Below, piece after piece: positions 54,310 through 63,189 of a stretch of 64,000 bases of DNA. Each line of letters opens with the position of its first letter. The first letter of the stretch is position 1. The notes beneath the pieces are model-generated. The model did no database searches. It saw nothing but the letters and a program-made list of their open reading frames with translations, and was not told the origin of the DNA. Origin of the DNA: Thalassotalea_F euphylliae (GTDB lineage: Bacteria; Pseudomonadota; Gammaproteobacteria; Enterobacterales; Alteromonadaceae); assembly GCF_042682785.1 (NCBI RefSeq), contig NZ_JBHUIB010000003.1:124001-188000 (forward strand). Reading direction: 5' to 3'. The translations under genes were made by a program, and so were the position numbers.

Positions 54310-54405
54310 TAATAATCCTTATCCTTTGAAGTAGTCACGTTACAGACACGAATATATCCTACTAAACGCCTGTTTTTCAAACCTAAAGTAATAAAAGTGG
54401 ATGAA

Positions 54406-55215
54406 TTATTTTTGATTACGGAAGCGATAAGCCATAATTGTAGCCAACGCGATAAGTAGGCTCAGTGGCATGCTTCCTCCGTCATCATCGTGGTCATGAA
54501 TGTAAACTTCATCGTATTCATTGCTTTCTAACGGGAGTGCATAAAGGCGATCAGTATCATTGCTGCTGTAGGTTGCTACAATACCCGAAAAGCCTACCTC
54601 GTAGAGATCTATCAAGACATCATAAGTATCAGGCACATAACCCGTTTCTAGATTACTTAATACTTCCCATGCGTCTTCTGGACTGTCACTGAAAATAATA
54701 AAGTCTTCTGTCACGTGAAATAGCTCCCATGGACCACCATTTTGTGACAAGTAAATTTCACCATAAACAAGAGCCTCTGCTTGGGGATCTGCTGAGAGAA
54801 TGTCGGCATCAAAGGTAACACTGAATGTTTGATAGTAGCCGTCGCCATCAAAATCGTCGAACAGCTGAGCGAACCCCTCGTAAATTGAAAAATCATAAAA
54901 AAACTGTTTTGCACTAACTTGCGCTTTGAGCTTACTTGCTTTGGCAGCTTTAATAGCTTTTGAGGCTTGTCGCTCATCACGCGTTTCTTTTGTCGAGTCA
55001 ATTATCGGTTGATTCAGCACCGAGGAGACAATAGCTTCTTTAGAAGTAACTGCTTTCGTTGGATTAAACTCTAATACACGTTTACTTTTCGTGGTTTCAG
55101 CGTTGGCTTTGCTACCAAAAAAGATGGCGAATGCAAAAATCCATGCACACAAAATTATTTTCAGCATGATACGTGTATTGATAATTCGTGAAGCTTTTTT
55201 GTTTTTTGTCATCAT
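54406..55215 (-). CDS. Exported protein with GlyGly-CTERM-like tail
   Basis: About 269 residues. The ATG at 55215 has AAAGGAG 6 bases upstream and is preferred to 55242. The N-terminal segment contains a signal helix (MLKIILCAWIFAFAIFFGS). The C terminus reads DDDGGSMPLSLLIALATIMAYRFRNQK, with Gly-Gly-Ser, a hydrophobic helix and a basic end. This is the layout of GlyGly-CTERM proteins, which are trimmed by rhombosortase and placed on the surface through the type II system. The middle contains Ca-binding-like acidic runs (FDDFDGDGYY). No rhombosortase gene is in the window. Confidence 0.75.
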   Translation of the reverse strand: MMTKNKKASRIINTRIMLKIILCAWIFAFAIFFGSKANAETTKSKRVLEFNPTKAVTSKEAIVSSVLNQPIIDSTKETRDERQASKAIKAAKASKLKAQVSAKQFFYDFSIYEGFAQLFDDFDGDGYYQTFSVTFDADILSADPQAEALVYGEIYLSQNGGPWELFHVTEDFIIFSDSPEDAWEVLSNLETGYVPDTYDVLIDLYEVGFSGIVATYSSNDTDRLYALPLESNEYDEVYIHDHDDDGGSMPLSLLIALATIMAYRFRNQK

Positions 55216-55395
55216 GGTGACTCCTTTGACAGTTTCCACCATTAAAACGTTTGTAAACTGAATAGATCCTTAACCTGTTGTTAAGCTAAAGTTCACTTTT
55301 GAATACTTATCCTACGCTTATGTTAGATAAGACTTTTCATCTGACATCACATTCTTTTACACTAGCGTTAATTCTAAAGTGACTGTGAAGTAATT

Positions 55396-55680
55396 ATGAA
55401 TAAAGCCATATTGGCCATCATTTTGGGTGTATTGTTGATGCCGGTGACACATCAAGTGTCGGCGTTGCCTTATTACTCGGCTGATAATCATAAGTTTAAA
55501 CCGTCTAGTAAAAATACGATAAGCGCGCGTCAAGCCGCGAGTATTGTTCAGTCGGCTTATGGTGGAAAAGTACTTAAAGTGCAGTCATCGGGAAAAGGCT
55601 ACCGTGTAAAGTTGTTAAAGCAGGATGGCCGTATCATTTCCGTTTTTGTCGACGGAAAGTCTGGTCGCATCAAAGGATAA
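55396..55680 (+). CDS. PepSY-domain periplasmic protein
   Basis: A 94-residue protein with a signal peptide (KAILAIILGVLLMPVTHQVSA) and one PepSY domain (ISARQAASIVQSAYGGKVLKVQSSGKGYRVKLL). Such proteins often sit in front of an OmpR-type response regulator and its kinase and are thought to tune the kinase. Its stop is 4 bases before the regulator start, so all three genes form an operon. Confidence 0.9.
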   Translation: MNKAILAIILGVLLMPVTHQVSALPYYSADNHKFKPSSKNTISARQAASIVQSAYGGKVLKVQSSGKGYRVKLLKQDGRIISVFVDGKSGRIKG

Positions 55681-55684
55681 ACAT

Positions 55685-56359
55685 ATGCGATTACTTCTCG
55701 TTGAAGATGATGAACAACTACAAGAAAACCTAAAGCTTGCTCTAGAAAACCAAGGCTACAGTGTTGATACTGCGCCAGATGGCGAAGAGGGCTTGTATCT
55801 GGGTTCAGAACACCCGTACGATGCAGCGATTATCGATATCGGTTTGCCCAAAATGGACGGACTCACGCTAATTGGCAAACTAAGAGAAGACAACAAGGCG
55901 TTTCCTATCATTGTGTTGACTGCTCGAGATCGCTGGCAAGATAAAGTTGCAGGTTTAGATGCAGGTGCAGACGACTATTTGACTAAGCCTTTTCAAACAG
56001 AAGAACTTGTGGCGAGGTTAAACGCTTTGATCAGACGTTCTGCCGGTCAAGCCAGCCCTATACTATCCTCAGGTGTGTTGACCGTTAATACGTCAAGTCA
56101 CCAGGTATCGGTGGACAATAAAGAGGTAAGCTTGAGTAGCTATGAGTATCGGTTGCTTGTTTATTTGTTGCTTCACCAGGGTAAGGTTATTTCAAAAACA
56201 GAACTCACAGAGCATCTCTATGACCAAGACTTTGATTTAGATTCTAATGTTATTGAGGTATTTATCCGTCGATTACGTAAAAAGTTAGATCCAGACAGCC
56301 AGCATCAATTTATTGAGACATTGCGCGGGCAGGGCTACAAATTACGTGCTCAGAATTAG
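55685..56359 (+). CDS. OmpR-family response regulator
   Basis: A 224-residue regulator: receiver domain with phosphoacceptor Asp51 (IIDIGLPKMDG), acidic pair DD at 8-9 and the LTKPF lysine; then a winged-helix DNA-binding domain (ELTEHLYDQDFDLDSNVIEVFIRRLRKKL). The ATG at 55685 (MRLLLVEDD) is preferred to the open frame from 55625, which overlaps the PepSY gene. It acts with the kinase at 56346. The pair resembles QseBC/PhoPQ-type systems. Confidence 0.95.
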   Translation: MRLLLVEDDEQLQENLKLALENQGYSVDTAPDGEEGLYLGSEHPYDAAIIDIGLPKMDGLTLIGKLREDNKAFPIIVLTARDRWQDKVAGLDAGADDYLTKPFQTEELVARLNALIRRSAGQASPILSSGVLTVNTSSHQVSVDNKEVSLSSYEYRLLVYLLLHQGKVISKTELTEHLYDQDFDLDSNVIEVFIRRLRKKLDPDSQHQFIETLRGQGYKLRAQN

Positions 56360-57680
56360 TTCTCTTAAAAAACGACTCACGATAAGCGGTATTTTGTTGC
56401 TGGTTATCATCATGCCTGCCATCGGTTTTACGCTTAATAGTGCGTTTGAAACTCATTTACTTGCTGCTATAGAGAAAGAGCTAAGCGCAAAGAGTTTCGG
56501 TATTCTAGCTGAATCAGATTACATTGATGGCCAGTTCAGCATCAGCTCTGATGTTATGGACAGTGAATTTAATGTGATAGATTCATCTGTTTATGCGTTC
56601 GTAGTTCGCGCCAACCCTCCACGGGATATATTATGGCAATCACGATCGGCACTTAATCTTAACCTGCCTGAGCACCTCCCTTTGCCAGAGCAAGGTGAGA
56701 GGATGTTTATTCAATTGACAGCTGAGCAACGTTTTTTTGTGAGTAGCTTTGCCGTTAGCTATAGCTCCGTAGACAGTGAACTGCCTGTAATCCTTTATAT
56801 TATTGAATCACAAGAGGAATTCTTAAAAGCTTTGCATGCTTTTCAACAGCAAATGTTACTGTGGTTGCTTGTTATCATTGCTGCGTTTGCGAGTTTGCTA
56901 TGGGCATGGCTAGGCTGGACTTTGAAGCCGTTGAGCCGCCTATCAAATGAAATAAAAGCAGTTGAGCTGGGTGAAAGCGAGCAAATAAACAAAACATATC
57001 CAGATGAGCTGGTCCTTGTAACCCATCAATTGAATCACCTACTAAAGACAGAGCAACAGCAGCGTTCTCGATATCGAAACGCACTTTCAGATCTTGCGCA
57101 TAGCCTGAAAACTCCGCTAGCTGGTATCAAGTCGACGCAGGATATAAGTGATGAAATTATTGCAGAGGTCGATAAAATTAATGACATAGTTGAGCACCAG
57201 CTTAAACGCGCGCAAAGCGCTGGCCAAACCTCTTGGCGCCTTTCTGTGTCTGTTCTTTCCGTACTCACTAAACTAGAGAGTGCTTTGTTAAAAATATACA
57301 GAGATAAAGCGCTGACATTAACAATCTCCTGTGACAAGACAATCAAGTTTAGAGGTGATGAAGCGGATCTAATGGAGCTACTGGGCAATTTGTTAGACAA
57401 CGCCTGCAAAGCAGCTAATTCAGTCATTAACGTAAATGTCAAAACGGGTGACAGTGGTTTAACTATTAGTGTTGCAGATGATGGTAAAGGTATTAGCTCA
57501 GAAGAAGCAGATAGCATCATGCAACGAGGCGTCCGCGCAGATACGTATGAACAAGGCCATGGCATAGGGTTAGCTATTGTTCGTGATTTAGTGAGTAGCT
57601 ATGAAGGAAGTATCTCAGTAGGAAATGATGAAATACTTGGAGGCGCTCAATTTTCATTGAAATTTCCAGCCAATCGTTAA
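56346..57680 (+). CDS. Sensor histidine kinase
   Basis: About 444 residues from the GTG at 56346, which overlaps the regulator gene by 14 bases; the frame is open from 56313. A membrane helix (SGILLLVIIMPAIGF), a periplasmic sensor of about 130 residues and a second helix (LLWLLVIIAAFASLLWAWLGW) precede the HAMP-like segment. The phosphorylated His is in DLAHSLKTPLAGI, and the N (NLLDNACKAA), G1 (DDGKGI) and G2 (GHGIGLAIV) boxes are complete. The signal is unknown; PhoQ-like sensing is possible. Confidence 0.94.
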   Translation: MLRISSLKKRLTISGILLLVIIMPAIGFTLNSAFETHLLAAIEKELSAKSFGILAESDYIDGQFSISSDVMDSEFNVIDSSVYAFVVRANPPRDILWQSRSALNLNLPEHLPLPEQGERMFIQLTAEQRFFVSSFAVSYSSVDSELPVILYIIESQEEFLKALHAFQQQMLLWLLVIIAAFASLLWAWLGWTLKPLSRLSNEIKAVELGESEQINKTYPDELVLVTHQLNHLLKTEQQQRSRYRNALSDLAHSLKTPLAGIKSTQDISDEIIAEVDKINDIVEHQLKRAQSAGQTSWRLSVSVLSVLTKLESALLKIYRDKALTLTISCDKTIKFRGDEADLMELLGNLLDNACKAANSVINVNVKTGDSGLTISVADDGKGISSEEADSIMQRGVRADTYEQGHGIGLAIVRDLVSSYEGSISVGNDEILGGAQFSLKFPANR

Positions 57681-57766
57681 ATTTATCTTTTTGATTATAT
57701 CTGTTCAGGATTAATTCAGTTTACAGACGATACACTGCAATCAAGACTCTAAAAAGGAGCTACAAG

Positions 57767-59161
57767 ATGAGAGTGTCATTGTCTTCCCTACTAATACCAG
57801 TAGCATTGGTATTAAGCTTTCCAGCCTCTGCAGAGGTGAGGTCTGTTACCAAAATAAATCAAAGCCAAGAACAACAGGTTTCTTATTCTGATGCCGAGCT
57901 TGCGCAAATGCTCGCGCCTATTGCACTGTATCCTGATAGCTTGCTTACTCACGTGCTTATTGCATCCAGTTACCCGTTAGAGGTTGTTGAGGCCTATCGT
58001 TGGCGTAAAGATTATGAACATCTCGATGGCGATCAAATCGTAGAGTTGGCGGAAGACCAAGATTGGGATCTCAGCGTAAAAGCGCTACTACCATTTGAGC
58101 GTTTGATGAAGCAAATGAATGAGGATTTAGGCTGGATGCGCAACCTTGGCGATGCTTTTCTTGCTCAGGAAGAGGAAGTACTCGCCACAATACAGTCGTT
58201 GCGCAGACAAGCAGACGTGGCAGGGAGTCTCGACAATATGGATAACGCGATTGTAGAGCGAGATGAAGAAAAGATTGTGATCGTAAACGTCGAGCCAGAT
58301 GTGGTTTATGTCCCATATTATGACTCAAGGGTGGTTTATGGACGTTGGAACTGGCCATATTTCCCGCCGGTACATTGGCACCATCATCATGGCTATCATT
58401 ACCACAGCCCGATATATTGGCACTCAGGTGTTTATATCGCGAGCAGTTTCTATTTCAGTGCGTTTCATTGGAATCATGGTTATGTAGTTGTTAATCACCA
58501 CCATCATCATTACAAGCACAGGTATCCGCGTCGTCACCATATTATCAAAAGTGGCTATGCAAAACGGTGGCATCACAAGCCTTATCACAGAAAAAATGTT
58601 GCTTATCGTTCTCATTATGCAAAAGACAAATATAAAAAATCGGTGAATCATGGTGTTCGATATAGCCACCAAAAAAACAAGGCAAAGTTGGTCAGGTCAA
58701 ATGACGTGGTTCGCCATCAAAAAACGAAAACTAAGTTAGCGAATACAACACATTCAGCGAAACACAATAATAAGTCGCGCCCAGTGAAGTCGTCATTCTC
58801 AAAAACGCAGACCAGTAAATCGACGGTAATAAAAAACAAAGGAAAATATAATGCGACATATAGTGGTGATAGCAAAGAGCGGGTATACGTAGCAAACAAC
58901 CGTGGTCATAATGTTATTAATAATAGGTCGTCAAAAAATAAGAACTATTCGGGAAATTCGCTGTCGAAACAATACAATGCAGCGACAACAAACCGTAGTT
59001 CGAATTACAAAAGTCAGCCGAGTTATCAGACTAAATCAAGCAACGTGAGTCGTTCTAACTCAACGGCAAAGCGCTATAAAGCAAGTAGCAATAATAAGTC
59101 TTATCGCGCATCTTCCTCGCGAAGTGTGAATGCGAAGAGTACGACGAAACGTAGAAATTAA
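57767..59161 (+). CDS. DUF3300 protein with His-rich and basic tail
   Basis: A 464-residue exported protein. The signal peptide ends near FPASA. Residues about 35-205 are the DUF3300 domain (LAQMLAPIALYPDSLLTHVLIASSYPLEVVEA, VVYVPYYDSRVVYG). Residues about 206-270 are His-rich (HWHHHHGYHYHS) and could bind metals. The last 190 residues are low-complexity, rich in Lys, Ser, Asn and Tyr. It follows the kinase by 86 bp with its own AAAAGGAGC. The function of the family is unknown; the surface or periplasm is the likely place. Confidence 0.85.
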   Translation: MRVSLSSLLIPVALVLSFPASAEVRSVTKINQSQEQQVSYSDAELAQMLAPIALYPDSLLTHVLIASSYPLEVVEAYRWRKDYEHLDGDQIVELAEDQDWDLSVKALLPFERLMKQMNEDLGWMRNLGDAFLAQEEEVLATIQSLRRQADVAGSLDNMDNAIVERDEEKIVIVNVEPDVVYVPYYDSRVVYGRWNWPYFPPVHWHHHHGYHYHSPIYWHSGVYIASSFYFSAFHWNHGYVVVNHHHHHYKHRYPRRHHIIKSGYAKRWHHKPYHRKNVAYRSHYAKDKYKKSVNHGVRYSHQKNKAKLVRSNDVVRHQKTKTKLANTTHSAKHNNKSRPVKSSFSKTQTSKSTVIKNKGKYNATYSGDSKERVYVANNRGHNVINNRSSKNKNYSGNSLSKQYNAATTNRSSNYKSQPSYQTKSSNVSRSNSTAKRYKASSNNKSYRASSSRSVNAKSTTKRRN

Positions 59162-59337
59162 TTTTCATTTTCCTGCAAGGCAAAGGACTGCCACCATTTT
59201 GATAGCTGCTTTGTGTAACAAGTCGCTATCAAAATGACCCCAAACATAGCGATAAATGCTGAACTCAATGGCGTTATTGCACCAGATAGCAAACCTACCA
59301 AAATAAAAAATGAAAACAAAATAGCGACTTCTTTCAT
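59158..59337 (-). CDS. Small membrane protein (59 residues)
   Basis: Found by reading the minus strand. The ATG (59335-59337) has GGAGA 6 bases upstream, a strong ribosome binding site. The protein has two hydrophobic helices (VAILFSFFILVGLLSGAI and SAFIAMFGVILIATCY), then KQLSKWWQSFALQENEN. Its stop overlaps that of the convergent DUF3300 gene by two bases. No family is recognised, and the length is below most automatic cut-offs. The clear ribosome binding site and membrane pattern support a real gene. Confidence 0.65.
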   Translation of the reverse strand: MKEVAILFSFFILVGLLSGAITPLSSAFIAMFGVILIATCYTKQLSKWWQSFALQENEN

Positions 59338-59506
59338 GTCTTATCTCCGAGCCAATTTAGCTAAATTCACAGTAGAGCAGTACAGAGAGAAAGTCTGAAA
59401 GATGTTGTTTTTATTCGGTTAAACTTTGTAATAATAAAGATTCGTGCAAATTACAGTGAACGATGTGCTAGGCTAAAAATAAACAAACACTAAGCACATA
59501 CTTTTT

Positions 59507-60316
59507 ATGTTTGAACCCAGCGAAATCGTTTTACAGCCTGCTAAGCGTCTTGAAGAAGTCGATCTTAAACAAGAGTGTGAAGGGAAGAAGGCGTACGAAA
59601 AAGCGCTTCAGATATTGCAGAATAAAATGCAGCAGGTGCAACAAGCATATTTTCATCAAGGCATGCGTGCCATTCTTGTTTTTGAGGGGTGGGATGCCGC
59701 GGGTAAGGGGGGAGCTATTCGTCGTTTAACTGAGAAGCTTGACCCTAGAGGGTGCAGAGTATATCCCATTGCCGCCCCTAAAGACGAAGAGCAAGGACGC
59801 CATTATCTTTATCGTTTTCAAACTAAACTTCCAGAGCCAGGCTGTATAGCGATTTTTGACCGTTCTTATTATGGGCGCGTACTCGTGGAGCGAGTAGAAG
59901 GGTTTGCAACTACAGAGGAGTGGCAACGTGCTTATCAAGAGATTAACGAGTTTGAACGCATGTTAACAGATGATGGCGTGAAGATTATCAAACTGTTTTT
60001 GCATATAGATAAAAATGAACAGCGTAAGCGATTTAAAGAACGCCTAAATAACCCCTCTAAACGATGGAAACTAACGGAAGAAGACTTGCGTAATCGTGCC
60101 AAGTGGAAAGATTATCACCAAGCCATTAACGATATGCTGCAATATACGGCGACTAATCATGCTGATTGGCATGTTATAGCCGGCAATCACAAATGGCATG
60201 CACGACTTGCTGTGTTGGAGACAGTTATTGCTGGGCTTGAACATGGCGTAGATATTTCCCCTCCGGCTATTGATAAAAGCTTTGTGAAAGAAGCTGAAGC
60301 TATGCTCAAAGCTTAA
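59507..60316 (+). CDS. ppk2: Polyphosphate kinase 2 (PPK2)
   Basis: A 269-residue class I PPK2. The Walker A motif is GWDAAGKGG, the lid region is RRLTEKLDPRGCRV and Walker B-type motif is FDRSYYGRVLVERV. PPK2 enzymes use polyphosphate to phosphorylate nucleoside diphosphates (or the reverse). It acts in the cytoplasm. No ppk1 or ppx lies in the window. The start at 59507 has no strong ribosome binding site. Confidence 0.94.
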   Translation: MFEPSEIVLQPAKRLEEVDLKQECEGKKAYEKALQILQNKMQQVQQAYFHQGMRAILVFEGWDAAGKGGAIRRLTEKLDPRGCRVYPIAAPKDEEQGRHYLYRFQTKLPEPGCIAIFDRSYYGRVLVERVEGFATTEEWQRAYQEINEFERMLTDDGVKIIKLFLHIDKNEQRKRFKERLNNPSKRWKLTEEDLRNRAKWKDYHQAINDMLQYTATNHADWHVIAGNHKWHARLAVLETVIAGLEHGVDISPPAIDKSFVKEAEAMLKA

Positions 60317-60425
60317 TCTGGTTAGTGCTAACTTTTCTTAGCCGTTTTGTTTTTCTTCAGTCTTCATATACCCAGCTCTTGCTAGGTTATGTAACAAAGG
60401 TAGTGCAATGATTGATTAAATGTTA

Positions 60426-60445
60426 ATCGCTTTTTAACAAGCGAT
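60426..60445. other. Hairpin upstream of the duplicated lipoprotein
   Basis: ATCGCTT and AAGCGAT form a 7-bp stem with loop TTTAAC, about 65 bp before the next gene and 110 bp after ppk2. It may end the ppk2 transcript or be part of the following leader. Confidence 0.35.
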
Positions 60446-60508
60446 AACAGAATTGCATTTTGTGTTAATGCACTATGAGACAAGTTTTTACTCATGGACT
60501 ACAACACA

Positions 60509-61897
60509 ATGAAATCAAAAATGATTCCGCTCACTAGTGCCTTTTGCGTGCTAGCTCTATTAAGTGCGTGTGACGACAATAATGACAGCACGCCGACATA
60601 TATTGAAAAACTATCTTTTGATTTAGCGCAACCAGATGCTCTGTGGCAGTCTGGCTTTGCCGACTATCCTGTAGGCGGTGAAACTGAATGGGAACTCGAA
60701 GCATCTGCAAATGCCCCCTTCACATTGGCTGACGGTACCACATCGGCAGGCTATAAACTGCATTCTCATAACCGCAGTGACGATACACAAATGTATGTAA
60801 CTCGAAAGTTTGGTAGCCTAATGCCAAACACTCATTACAACGTAAAGCTTAGTGCATCGTTTGCCAGTAATGTAAACGGGGAATGTGTAGGTATAGGGGG
60901 GGCTCCGCATGCGGTTACCGTAAAAGCTGGCTTATCGATAATAGAGCCATCTCGTTACGTTGATGAATTGGTACATTATCGTTTGAACATTGACACGGGC
61001 AATCAAACCAATGGCGGACTGGATATGCAGTCGCTATCAAATATCGCAAATAACACCCTTGCAGATTGTGATCCTGGCAGTGACATTTTTGCCGAGCAAA
61101 GCGTTAACAATGATGGCGCTCTATTTGAAGTCACTACCGACGATTCAGGTGAACTTTGGGTGACATTGCTCACTGATTCTGGATTTGAAGGGCCAACCAC
61201 GCTGTACTTTACAGGGGTTGATATTGAGTTCACACCATCAGAGAAAAATCCAAATAACTTTACTCAATTGGTTGACTTCACGGTTGAACAGCCGAGTGTA
61301 TCTGCAGTGTTTTTTGATTATCCTGTTGGACGTGAAGGTGAATGGGAACTAACAGCAGAACCTCAGTCAGAGGTAACGTTGATTAGCGGCGAGAGCCAGT
61401 CAGGCTATCTGCTTCACTCATATAATCGCAGTGACGATACAGGGATGATGCTTACGTTGCCCGTTAAAGGACTACTGCCAAATAGTACCTATAAGGCGAC
61501 GTTTAATGCAACAGTAGCAACCAATGTTAACCCTTTCTGTAGTGGTATTGGTGGAGCACCGCATGCGGTTTCTGTAAAAGCAGGCGTTGCGAACACATAT
61601 CCTCATTTAATTATCGATGACATTGGCCATTATCGTGTCAACTTAGACATAGGTAATAACATGAGTGAAGGGGAAAACGCTGTTCGTCTGGGCGATATTG
61701 GTTTAGATGCGTTGGACGACTGTGATCCCTCATCAACGGTTTATGGTTTGAAAACGTTTAATGATATTGAGAAAACGTTAACGTTAAACACAGATGACAA
61801 TTCTGGTATTTATTTCTATGTGTTTACCGATTCCGGTTTTGAAGGGCCGACAACTATGCTATTTACTGAAGCTAGTTTAACGGTAACAAAGCAATAG
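60509..61897 (+). CDS. Lipoprotein with two tandem homologous domains
   Basis: About 462 residues. The lipobox LLSAC follows a signal helix; the ATG at 60509 has GGA 10 bases upstream, and an ATG at 60494 is open. The mature protein is two copies of one domain of about 210 residues. Both have DYPVG, GEWEL/TEWEL, GYKLHSHNRSDDT or GYLLHSYNRSDDT, a CxGIGGAPHAV segment, DCDP and TDSGFEGPTT. Single-domain relatives occur in many proteobacterial lipoproteins of unknown role. Paired cysteines may form a disulphide in each domain. Confidence 0.8.
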   Translation: MKSKMIPLTSAFCVLALLSACDDNNDSTPTYIEKLSFDLAQPDALWQSGFADYPVGGETEWELEASANAPFTLADGTTSAGYKLHSHNRSDDTQMYVTRKFGSLMPNTHYNVKLSASFASNVNGECVGIGGAPHAVTVKAGLSIIEPSRYVDELVHYRLNIDTGNQTNGGLDMQSLSNIANNTLADCDPGSDIFAEQSVNNDGALFEVTTDDSGELWVTLLTDSGFEGPTTLYFTGVDIEFTPSEKNPNNFTQLVDFTVEQPSVSAVFFDYPVGREGEWELTAEPQSEVTLISGESQSGYLLHSYNRSDDTGMMLTLPVKGLLPNSTYKATFNATVATNVNPFCSGIGGAPHAVSVKAGVANTYPHLIIDDIGHYRVNLDIGNNMSEGENAVRLGDIGLDALDDCDPSSTVYGLKTFNDIEKTLTLNTDDNSGIYFYVFTDSGFEGPTTMLFTEASLTVTKQ

Positions 61898-61906
61898 CCA
61901 ATAGGA

Positions 61907-62635
61907 CTATTGCGTAATGTTTTTAAGCGCCTGCCTAAGTGAATTTATGACGTGTGTAGGCGTATTTTTGTTTGCGGCTAAATACACATCTACCTGTTGA
62001 TCGGGAAGTCTATATACTTCATTGAGCTGATTAGCATCGTAGCCTTGAACCGTTGCCATTACTTTAAGTAATTCAAGGTCAGCAAGCATAACGTCAATCT
62101 TTCCTGCATAAAGCCAATCTAACACTGAGCTGATATCACTGGTTAACTGATAATGTTGCCCTTCGATAAAGCCATGTTTGTCCAACATCTGATGTGCGTA
62201 ATCATTCCGCATTAAGCCAATTTTGTAACCTTTTAGTTGATCTATTGTGTTAGCGACAACAGAGGTGCCTTTTATGTTGATGATACAGATGTTGAAAGTC
62301 ATTAATTTACCTACCCAGGTAAATTTATCTTCACGCTCTTCGGTGCGTACCATAGGGTAAATAAGCAAATTGTTTTCTTGCTGCGCCATCTGAAAAGCAC
62401 GAGCCCAAGGGTAAACCTGAAACTTTGCTTCCAAAGATGCTGCTTGAAAAGCTTGTTTTACAATACGTGTTGTTTGGCCATCAATGTCATTACCGTTCAT
62501 AAATTGCAGTGGTGGTGCAATTTCAGTAACAACGGTATAAGGGGCACTAACATCATTGTCTGCCGCGACTGAAACGTGAATGGCGCATGCCAAACAGCAA
62601 ATAACTTTTGCTAGGTATTGAATTGCACTATTCAT
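61907..62635 (-). CDS. Periplasmic solute-binding protein (SBP family 3)
   Basis: A 242-residue protein with a signal peptide (VICCLACAIHVSVA). The amino-acid-type SBP pattern is visible in EIAPPLQFMNG, EAKFQVYPWARAFQMAQQENNLLIYPMVRTEEREDKFTWVG and later LKGYKIGLMRNDYA. It overlaps the 65-residue gene upstream by 8 bases. No transporter permease is adjacent, so it may work as a sensor domain or with a distant partner. Confidence 0.82.
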   Translation of the reverse strand: MNSAIQYLAKVICCLACAIHVSVAADNDVSAPYTVVTEIAPPLQFMNGNDIDGQTTRIVKQAFQAASLEAKFQVYPWARAFQMAQQENNLLIYPMVRTEEREDKFTWVGKLMTFNICIINIKGTSVVANTIDQLKGYKIGLMRNDYAHQMLDKHGFIEGQHYQLTSDISSVLDWLYAGKIDVMLADLELLKVMATVQGYDANQLNEVYRLPDQQVDVYLAANKNTPTHVINSLRQALKNITQ

Positions 62636-62825
62636 CCGTTAAGTACTGCCTGTAATCACTAATACCGAAATATCGTATCGATTTTTTTTGTTTAACCTTT
62701 TTGGCAATTAATGTATCGCCACAATAAATACGCACTATTTGTTTGTCACCATTACTATCGGTGTCATAGCTATGTTGGTCATTGAGTCTGAGGTTGTCGA
62801 ACTCTGAACGCATGATTAACTTCAT
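62628..62825 (-). CDS. Small unknown protein
   Basis: A 65-residue protein, mixed polar and beta-like, with NGDKQIVRIYCGDTLIAKKV. It lies 8 bp after the PspB-like gene and overlaps the solute-binding protein by 8 bases. I do not recognise it. A second start at residue 5 (MRSEFD) is possible. Confidence 0.55.
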   Translation of the reverse strand: MKLIMRSEFDNLRLNDQHSYDTDSNGDKQIVRIYCGDTLIAKKVKQKKSIRYFGISDYRQYLTDE

Positions 62826-62833
62826 TTACTACT

Positions 62834-63079
62834 CTAGAGTTTATTGATTTCTTGGCTAACCTGAAAACCTTCATCGGTAACAATCTTCTCTAAGACCTGA
62901 ATACGCTCTTCAAGGGTTGCTACTTTGTTGCGTAACTCAGTATTTTCTTCAGAGTTTTGTTGATTGAATTTCATTGTACGTTCTTTGAATTTTAGGTGTT
63001 TTTGATACATATCGTATATAACGCCAAATCCAACCGAGATGAGCACGATCATTACAACCATGGTAGTACCAGACATCAT
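62834..63079 (-). CDS. PspB-like membrane protein
   Basis: An 81-residue protein: one N-terminal helix (TMVVMIVLISVGFGVIY), then a coiled-coil tail with EERIQVLEKIVTDEG, which matches the end of the phage-shock protein B family. PspB proteins sense inner-membrane stress with PspC. No pspA or pspC is adjacent, so the role may differ. AGGA lies 5 bases before the ATG. Confidence 0.7.
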   Translation of the reverse strand: MMSGTTMVVMIVLISVGFGVIYDMYQKHLKFKERTMKFNQQNSEENTELRNKVATLEERIQVLEKIVTDEGFQVSQEINKL

Positions 63080-63146
63080 TTACATCCTGTTAGTCGCTAA
63101 TGCAGGATAAAAGTATAAACAGCTAGGTGGGAAATTCATAGGCAGC

Positions 63147-63170
63147 AACCTCAGCGATTTAGCTGAGGTT
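63147..63170. terminator. Hairpin downstream of the MlaC-like gene
   Basis: AACCTCAGC and GCTGAGGTT form a 9-bp stem with a 6-base loop. No T run follows on the minus strand. Confidence 0.5.
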
Positions 63171-63189
63171 ACCACGCTATGTGATGCAT

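Noticed and set aside
58381..58520. Repeated CATCAT/CACCAT bases as a possible repeat array
   Set aside because: They encode the His-rich part of the DUF3300 protein and are not separate repeats.
61891..61913. GCAATAG/CTATTGC hairpin over both stop codons
   Set aside because: Seven base pairs without a T tract; chance is likely in this AT-rich DNA.
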